DNA of 64,000 bases from Glutamicibacter uratoxydans. GTDB taxonomy: Bacteria > Actinomycetota > Actinomycetes > Actinomycetales > Micrococcaceae. A program made the position numbers and the translations under genes. Positions 59,293 to 64,000 of this stretch are shown in pieces. Position 1 is the stretch's first letter; every line of letters begins with the position of its first letter. The notes beneath the pieces are model-generated. The model saw only the letters and a program-made list of their open reading frames with translations. It ran no database searches and was not told the DNA's origin. The stretch covers positions 124,001 to 188,000 of the forward strand of contig NZ_BJNY01000008.1 of assembly GCF_006539925.1 (NCBI RefSeq). The letters run 5' to 3'.

Positions 59293-60939
59293 CTAGCGGG
59301 AGCTGACCTTTCCGAAGACCCCCGCGATCATGCTGAGCACGATCGGCCGGCAGGCGATCCACGCGCCGGCGATCACCAGCAGGGACAGGGCGAAGAACAG
59401 CAGTCCTGCCCAGTTGTCTGCGTACGCGGCCGGATCGGTGGATCCCTGCGCCGCGTACATGTGGTTCAGGTTGCGCAGCGCTCCGGTGGAGAACACTAGG
59501 ATCACGTGGACGACGATGAACAGCGCGAAGTACAGCATGGTCGGGAAGTGCAGGGCCCGCGCCACCTCGATCGGATACTTCTTGGCCAGCGCCGCGTTCT
59601 TGGGCCAGAAGGCGCTGAGTCTGAAGCCCGTTACCGCCGCCAGCGGGGCGGCGATGAACACCGTGGCGAAGTACGCCAGCTGCTGCAGCGAGTTGTAGTT
59701 GACCCAGCCGTTCTCGGTTGGCCAATCCAAGGTCAGGTACTGCAGCGCCGCCGAAACCGCGTTCGGGAACACCTCCCAGGAAGTCGGCACAATTCTCATC
59801 CAATGCCCGGTGGCGAACAGCAGCACCACGAATACCAGCCCGTTGATGATCCACAGCGCATCAAGGCTCTGGTGCAGCCAGAGGTTGATGCTGACCTTGG
59901 GGCTGCGCTTGGAGGACCAGTAGGCAGGCGGCTTCTTCTGGTGCCGCACCTGCAATCCAGTGCGGATGATCAGCACCATCAGGAAGAAATTGAAGAAGTG
60001 GTTCCAGGCAAGCCAGGCGGGGACGCCCACCGGCGCCGAGTCCGGCAGATGGTACTCGCCCGGGTATTGTGCGATGAATCCGGAGACCGCATCGAAACCG
60101 GCGATCCAGCGCGCCAGCAGAACTACCGCGGTAGCCATGCCCAACGCGCTGAAAGCGCCGAAGATTCCTGCCAGCACCCACTGCTTGGCAGTCAGCGGGC
60201 CGTGGCGCACCGGCTCAGGCTTGGCCGCCGGTGCAGCTGCTGCCTTGGGCTTTTCGGCAGGTTTGGCAGCCGGGGCTGCCACAGAAGCCGCGGGGGCGGC
60301 CTGCTGTGCTGGCGGGGCAGCAGCGGCTGCGGGTTCGGCAGCAACCGAGGCAGCGACAACGGGTTCTTCCAGTGCAGCAGGCGCTGGTGCTGTTTCAATC
60401 ACCGGCTCGACTGCTGGAGTAGGAGCGGAGACCTCTGCAGGGAAGGCATCGAGCGGCGGCCACGGATCGCCGCCCGCCACACGAGGCAGGCCTTGGCGGA
60501 CATCGCCGCGCAGCTCCCCGGTGGGCGCCGGCGCACTTGCTGGCGTGCTGGCTGGTACCGGGAGGACCGGCACGGCGTCCGAAACTGGCTGCTGGACAGC
60601 AGGCTGGACGGATTCTGCCGCCGGTGCCGGTGCAGCAGCGGGCGTGGAGGCCGCCACCTCGGCCGGCGGCCATGGAGCGCCGCCAGGCACGCGGGGCAGG
60701 CCCTGGCGAATACCTGCGGCGGAAGGCGCCGCAGCGGCAGCGGGTTCCGCCGCCGGTGCAGGCTGGGCCGCTGCCGGCGCAACCACCGGCGGTTCGGCAG
60801 CCGGCGCGGCGGCTTGTCCTGCGACGGGTGCTTCTGGCTCTTTTTCGAGCACAGCTGGCTGGGCGATTGCCGGCGGCCAGGGATCGCCCCCGGAAACCCG
60901 GGGCAGGCCCTGCCGAATGGCGCGGGTAGGGGTGCTCAT
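59293..60939 (-). CDS. cytochrome b (FdnI/b561-type) with three-repeat Pro/Ala-rich N-terminal tail
   Basis: A 548-aa membrane protein, third gene of the etf operon (5 bases after etfA). Residues 1-245 are a Pro/Ala-rich tail with the motif RQGLPRVxGGxPWPP at 9-23, 78-92 and 148-162. Residues about 252-545 form a four- to five-helix cytochrome b domain: WNHFFNFFLMVLIIRTGLQ, LHQSLDALWIINGLVF and LHFPTMLYFALFIVVHVILV, whose two His are 14 residues apart as in formate dehydrogenase gamma FdnI, giving heme b ligands. It probably passes ETF electrons to menaquinone; the tail may dock soluble partners. No Fe-S site is present. Confidence 0.83.
   Translation of the reverse strand: MSTPTRAIRQGLPRVSGGDPWPPAIAQPAVLEKEPEAPVAGQAAAPAAEPPVVAPAAAQPAPAAEPAAAAAPSAAGIRQGLPRVPGGAPWPPAEVAASTPAAAPAPAAESVQPAVQQPVSDAVPVLPVPASTPASAPAPTGELRGDVRQGLPRVAGGDPWPPLDAFPAEVSAPTPAVEPVIETAPAPAALEEPVVAASVAAEPAAAAAPPAQQAAPAASVAAPAAKPAEKPKAAAAPAAKPEPVRHGPLTAKQWVLAGIFGAFSALGMATAVVLLARWIAGFDAVSGFIAQYPGEYHLPDSAPVGVPAWLAWNHFFNFFLMVLIIRTGLQVRHQKKPPAYWSSKRSPKVSINLWLHQSLDALWIINGLVFVVLLFATGHWMRIVPTSWEVFPNAVSAALQYLTLDWPTENGWVNYNSLQQLAYFATVFIAAPLAAVTGFRLSAFWPKNAALAKKYPIEVARALHFPTMLYFALFIVVHVILVFSTGALRNLNHMYAAQGSTDPAAYADNWAGLLFFALSLLVIAGAWIACRPIVLSMIAGVFGKVSSR
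60454..60915 (-). repeat. three coding repeats of the RQGLPRVxGGxPWPP motif
   Basis: 45-bp units at 60871-60915, 60664-60708 and 60454-60498 encode nearly identical 15-residue motifs, separated by low-complexity Pro/Ala linkers of about 54 and 55 residues. Conservation of the motif against diverged linkers shows selection on it. Confidence 0.85.
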
Positions 60940-60944
60940 GATGC

Positions 60945-61922
60945 CTACGCCTTGCGTTCTTCCAGCGCCGCGATCAGCTGCGGCACCACCTTGAACACGT
61001 CGCCCACCACGCCGAAGTCCGCGATCTCGAAGATCGGCGCCTCGGCGTCCTTGTTGATGGCCACGATGGTCTTGGCGGTCTGCATGCCTGCCTTGTGCTG
61101 GATGGCGCCGGAGATTCCCAGCGCGACGTAGAGCTGCGGGGACACCGAAACGCCGGTCTGGCCCACCTGGGCGGCATGCGGGACGAATCCTGCATCCACC
61201 GCCGCGCGGGAAGCGCCGATGGCCGCGCCCAGCGCGTCAGCCAGCTGCTCCACCAGCGCGAACTGCTCGGCGCTGCCCAGGCCGCGTCCGCCGGAGACCA
61301 CCTTTGAAGCCGAGCGCAGCTCGGGCCGGGAGGATGCGGATTCGATGCTTTGCAGTTCGGTGACGGTGATTTCCGGCTTGCCGCTGGCCGCCGCCTCAAG
61401 CGCCGCGGCATCCGCCGGCTGGGCTTCGGCCCGCGCCTCGATGCTGCCCACGCGCACGGTAATCACCGGGGCACCGAAGGTCGGCGCGCTGGTGGTGGTG
61501 AAGCTGCCCCCGTACACCGCATGCAGCGCGGTGACGCCGAGCTCGTCGCGCTGTACGCCCACCGCATCCACGCTCAGCGCGCTGCGGGTGCGCACGGCGA
61601 AGCGCGCCGCGACCTCGCGGCTGGTCTCGGTGTGGCCGGCCAGCACCGCCTGCGGCGCAACCAGTGCGGCGGCCGCCTGCAGGGCATCGGCCAGCGGCAC
61701 GACGGGCTTGCCCTCTAGCTCTACGGTGAGCACCCGGATGGCCCCGGCGGCGCTCGCCTGGGCCGCCAGATCCGTTAGCGCGTCGGCAGGGCCTGCCACT
61801 AGCGCCACCGGGGTGCCGACCAGCGACGCGGCGCCGAGCAGCTCGGCATGGTTCTTGGCCAGCACCGGCCCCGGTGCGGTTTCCAGGACAACGAGGATTG
61901 AATCCGCTGCAAAGTTGGACAT
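60945..61922 (-). CDS. etfA: electron transfer flavoprotein subunit alpha
   Basis: A 325-aa FAD-binding ETF subunit (FixB family). The N-terminal Rossmann-like part ([20 protein letters not shown]) pairs with EtfB; the C-terminal FAD domain has [42 protein letters not shown], and [17 protein letters not shown] with the conserved flavin contacts, ending [19 protein letters not shown]. Start 61922 follows GAGGGAAGAG; 11 bases after the etfB stop. Accepts electrons from acyl-CoA or other dehydrogenases. Confidence 0.95.
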   Translation of the reverse strand: MSNFAADSILVVLETAPGPVLAKNHAELLGAASLVGTPVALVAGPADALTDLAAQASAAGAIRVLTVELEGKPVVPLADALQAAAALVAPQAVLAGHTETSREVAARFAVRTRSALSVDAVGVQRDELGVTALHAVYGGSFTTTSAPTFGAPVITVRVGSIEARAEAQPADAAALEAAASGKPEITVTELQSIESASSRPELRSASKVVSGGRGLGSAEQFALVEQLADALGAAIGASRAAVDAGFVPHAAQVGQTGVSVSPQLYVALGISGAIQHKAGMQTAKTIVAINKDAEAPIFEIADFGVVGDVFKVVPQLIAALEERKA

Positions 61923-61933
61923 GTTCTCTTCCC

Positions 61934-62710
61934 TCACACCAGATTGTTCTTGACCAGGAAGTCGGCCAGCGCGCGGCCTGCTTCTCCGTCATCGACCACG
62001 ACGGTTCCCGCCTCACGCGGAGGCTTCTTCGCCACCGTGAGCATGATGGAGCGGGCGGTGTCTGCTGGCAGCGGGTCGACGCCGAGGTCTGCCAGCGTCA
62101 GCACCTCGATGGGCTTCTTCTTGGCGGCCATGATGCCCTTGAAATTCGGGAAGCGGGCATCGGGCAGCGCCTCGGTGATGGAGGCGATGGCCGGCAGCGG
62201 CGTGCTGATTTCGGCGCGGACGCCGTCGAACTCGCGGGTTCCGCTCAGCGCCTCGGCGGAGATCTCGATGGCCGACAGCGAGGTGGCGGCGGGCAGGTTC
62301 AGAAGCTCTGCAAGCATTGCCGGCAGCACGCCGGCCGAGCCGTCGGTGGACATGTTGCCGGCCAGGACCAGATCGTATTCCCCACGGCGCAGCGCGGCGG
62401 CCAGCGCCTCGGCGGTGAGCAGCAGGTCGGCGCCCAGCAGCTGTTCGTCGCTGATGTGGATCGCGGTTCCGGCCCCCATGGCCAGCGCCTTGCGCAGGGT
62501 GCCCTGTGCCGAATCCGGGCCCATGGTCACCGCGGTGATCTCGGTGCCGGCGTTGGCATCGGCATATTTCAGCGCAACTTCCAGCGTGCGCTCGCCGATT
62601 TCATCCAGCACGGCTTCCGAGGCCGAGCGGTCGGCTAAGCCCGTTTCAAGATTCAGCAGGCGGTCTTCACCCGTATCGGGGACCTCCTTGATGAGTACCG
62701 CGATTTTCAT
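61934..62710 (-). CDS. etfB: electron transfer flavoprotein subunit beta
   Basis: A 258-aa ETF subunit (FixA family): N terminus [20 protein letters not shown], the AMP-binding stretch [20 protein letters not shown], and KFP-type recognition loop region [19 protein letters not shown], where the partner dehydrogenase Leu/anchor loop is expected. First gene of etfB-etfA-cytochrome b. AAGGAG stands close upstream of the ATG. The order and the cytochrome partner make it a dehydrogenase-to-quinone route rather than a bifurcating Fix complex, since fixC/fixX are absent. Confidence 0.95.
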   Translation of the reverse strand: MKIAVLIKEVPDTGEDRLLNLETGLADRSASEAVLDEIGERTLEVALKYADANAGTEITAVTMGPDSAQGTLRKALAMGAGTAIHISDEQLLGADLLLTAEALAAALRRGEYDLVLAGNMSTDGSAGVLPAMLAELLNLPAATSLSAIEISAEALSGTREFDGVRAEISTPLPAIASITEALPDARFPNFKGIMAAKKKPIEVLTLADLGVDPLPADTARSIMLTVAKKPPREAGTVVVDDGEAGRALADFLVKNNLV

Positions 62711-63094
62711 GTATCTCTCCTTGTTCGAAAGCCGCTTGCCACAGGCAGCCCGGGTGGGGCCTAGATCTCGCCGCCGCGCAGCGTTTGGGTTCTCAAAGCA
62801 GCGCCGCTGTTTCCAGAGTTTGCCGAGCAGGGCGAAAGCACCAGCCTCAACCTCCCGACTTCCGGATAAACCGCGAAAACCTGTGCTCTAGGACACAAGA
62901 GCATCTGTTGCTCATCTTGTCGGATTCGGTCGCTTAGGTCAATGGTGTTTGAGCAGAAAACCGCAAGTGAAGTGGTGGGATTCGGAAAATCCGCCAGTTC
63001 ATGAGGATTAACCGGACGGCGGAAACCCGCCGCGTTCTGCCCGTGCCGGTAGGCTTAAACCCAAGACCACTTCGATCAATCGTGAAGGACGGCC
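62711..63094. promoter_or_regulatory. divergent region between etfB and the right-end gene
   Basis: 384 bp without a gene. The part 62880-62960 before the right-hand gene is less GC-rich and probably holds promoters for both sides. No palindrome of note was seen. Confidence 0.35.
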
Positions 63095-64000
63095 ATGGCC
63101 AGCAAGAAGCGTCAAAGCAAGAAGAATTCGGGACCGGGCAACCCGGCCAAGGCCGCCCCGCGTGGACGCAGCGTGCACCGCATCCAGGCCGAACAGGCTG
63201 TCGACGCGCTGCGCGACCAGTATGTGCGCTGGGTCGCCGCCCAGGTTCCCGGATTCTCCACCGCCGACGCCGCCCAGGCCTCGGAAATCCAGCTGGAAGT
63301 AGTGCAGGCGGTGGTCGGCGACTACGCAGAGGCCGCCCGCAGCTCGCAGATCTTCAAGATCGACGCTGAAATCTTCGGCGAATCACTGGCGCAGTTCCTG
63401 GTGACCCTGCCCGACGAGGTGGCCCCCGAGCCGATCTTCACCACCTGGCTGGACTTCCTCAGCTTCGTCGAGGAACACGAGCTGTGGGAAGGAGACCAGG
63501 AAAGCTTCGAGGAGCTGCGCGAAATGCTGGAGGATGCCCTGGAGGGCTTTGCCGAGGGCGACGCGGAGATCTGCGAGCTGCTGCGCGGCACGGCGCTGTT
63601 CCCCCGGGTCAAGTCCTTTGCGCTGGCGCTGGAAGACGGCATCGACGTGACCGACTTCTCTGAGGCCAGCAATGAGCCGCGCGCCCGCGTGCTGGCGGCC
63701 ATGGGCGTGGAGTCCAGCGACCCGGATGCGCCGGCCCCGCTGGAGTTCAACTACATCTGGAACGCCGCCATGATGTCGGTGGTCGTCAGCGACGGCGACA
63801 AGATCGTGCGCGACGAAGAGGCATTCGCAGCGTTCCTTGAGGGCGAGGACGCGGCCAGCGCCCAGATCCTCTTCGAGATGGCAGTCGGTGCGGTCCAGGG
63901 CCACCTGAACCCAACCATGGACGACACCCTGCGCGACGAGGCCCATTACTTGGTGCTGCGCAACCTGCTGGTCACCGCATCCACCGGCCGCGAGGGCGAC
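63095..64000 (+). CDS. acidic protein of unknown function, cut at the window edge
   Basis: The first 302 codons of a gene that runs off the right end; no stop is met. ATG 63095 follows GAAGGAC at about 5 bases. The N terminus is very basic (MASKKRQSKKNSGPGNPAKA), then an acidic, helical body: SAQILFEMAVGAVQGHL, EEHELWEGDQESFEELREML. No membrane segment or catalytic motif recognised. Strongly biased codon use supports a real, well-expressed gene. Confidence 0.75.
   Translation, partial: MASKKRQSKKNSGPGNPAKAAPRGRSVHRIQAEQAVDALRDQYVRWVAAQVPGFSTADAAQASEIQLEVVQAVVGDYAEAARSSQIFKIDAEIFGESLAQFLVTLPDEVAPEPIFTTWLDFLSFVEEHELWEGDQESFEELREMLEDALEGFAEGDAEICELLRGTALFPRVKSFALALEDGIDVTDFSEASNEPRARVLAAMGVESSDPDAPAPLEFNYIWNAAMMSVVVSDGDKIVRDEEAFAAFLEGEDAASAQILFEMAVGAVQGHLNPTMDDTLRDEAHYLVLRNLLVTASTGREGD

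Noticed and set aside
59506-61131. Long plus-strand frame (541 codons) opposite cytochrome b and etfA
   Set aside because: Opposite a Pro/Ala-rich repeat coding region; the Arg/Gly-rich translation is just its complement. No ribosome binding site.
1-64000. CRISPR array, prophage, intact insertion sequence
   Set aside because: No regularly spaced repeats, integrase, transposase or phage structural genes were seen in any frame.

Overview
The window looks like chromosome of a high-GC Gram-positive bacterium of the Micrococcaceae (Arthrobacter/Glutamicibacter type). The uricase is collinear with what I remember of the Arthrobacter globiformis enzyme. Exported binding proteins are lipoproteins, several promoters look leaderless, and regulators are mostly TetR, MarR, IclR, XRE and LuxR types. 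No rRNA, tRNA, CRISPR array, prophage or intact insertion sequence was seen. Both ends cut a gene (an SDR at the left, an acidic hypothetical protein at the right).

Layout. 0-2 kb: SDR fragment, AEC-family carrier, small cupin, then three stacked palindromes. 2-6 kb: purine catabolism cluster (61-aa protein of unknown role, uraD, uraH, uricase, NCS2 purine permease). 6-11 kb: alpha/beta hydrolase, nitrilase-family amidase, patatin-like lipase, aldo/keto reductase, membrane protein. 11-16 kb: a tight minus-strand run XRE-cupin regulator, EamA exporter, SDR, DHDPS-like aldolase, GNAT, AlkA glycosylase. 16-19 kb: MarR regulator plus MFS pump with a clear operator, then LtrA. 19-24 kb: KstD-like flavoprotein with divergent TetR, then a K+ channel/ClC pair. 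24-27 kb: metNI with two tandem metQ lipoproteins. 27-33 kb: DUF4240 lipoprotein, ABC exporter, two unknown proteins, and a lipoprotein version of hydroxyisourate hydrolase. 33-37 kb: a 1-kb AT-rich non-coding stretch, then an MFS carrier, a second uraD and a cytosine-deaminase-like enzyme. 37-49 kb: AAA+ ATPase and a long minus-strand series of membrane proteins (two FUSC-like paralogs, LPG-synthase-type flippase-like protein, LapA-like protein, DHA2 pump, SLC13 carrier, amidohydrolase, ThrE exporter) headed by a LuxR regulator. 49-55.5 kb: CDF-like transporter, IclR regulator, and the divergent operon malate synthase - DUF6986 - ureidoglycine aminohydrolase. 55.5-64 kb: secreted propeller-like protein, small membrane protein, thiol peroxidase, SDR, and the operon etfB-etfA-cytochrome b.

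How the genes work together. Three separated loci (2-6, 32.5-36.7 and 50.5-55.5 kb) belong to one theme: uptake and oxidation of urate to allantoin, onward breakdown of allantoin nitrogen, and capture of the resulting glyoxylate by malate synthase. A TGCGAAA-based motif occurs in the control region of all three and suggests one shared regulator, probably the IclR protein encoded at 50493-51266. The other noteworthy assembly is the ETF-cytochrome b operon, whose membrane subunit carries three copies of a 15-residue motif on a Pro/Ala-rich tail and could be a route from ETF to menaquinone.
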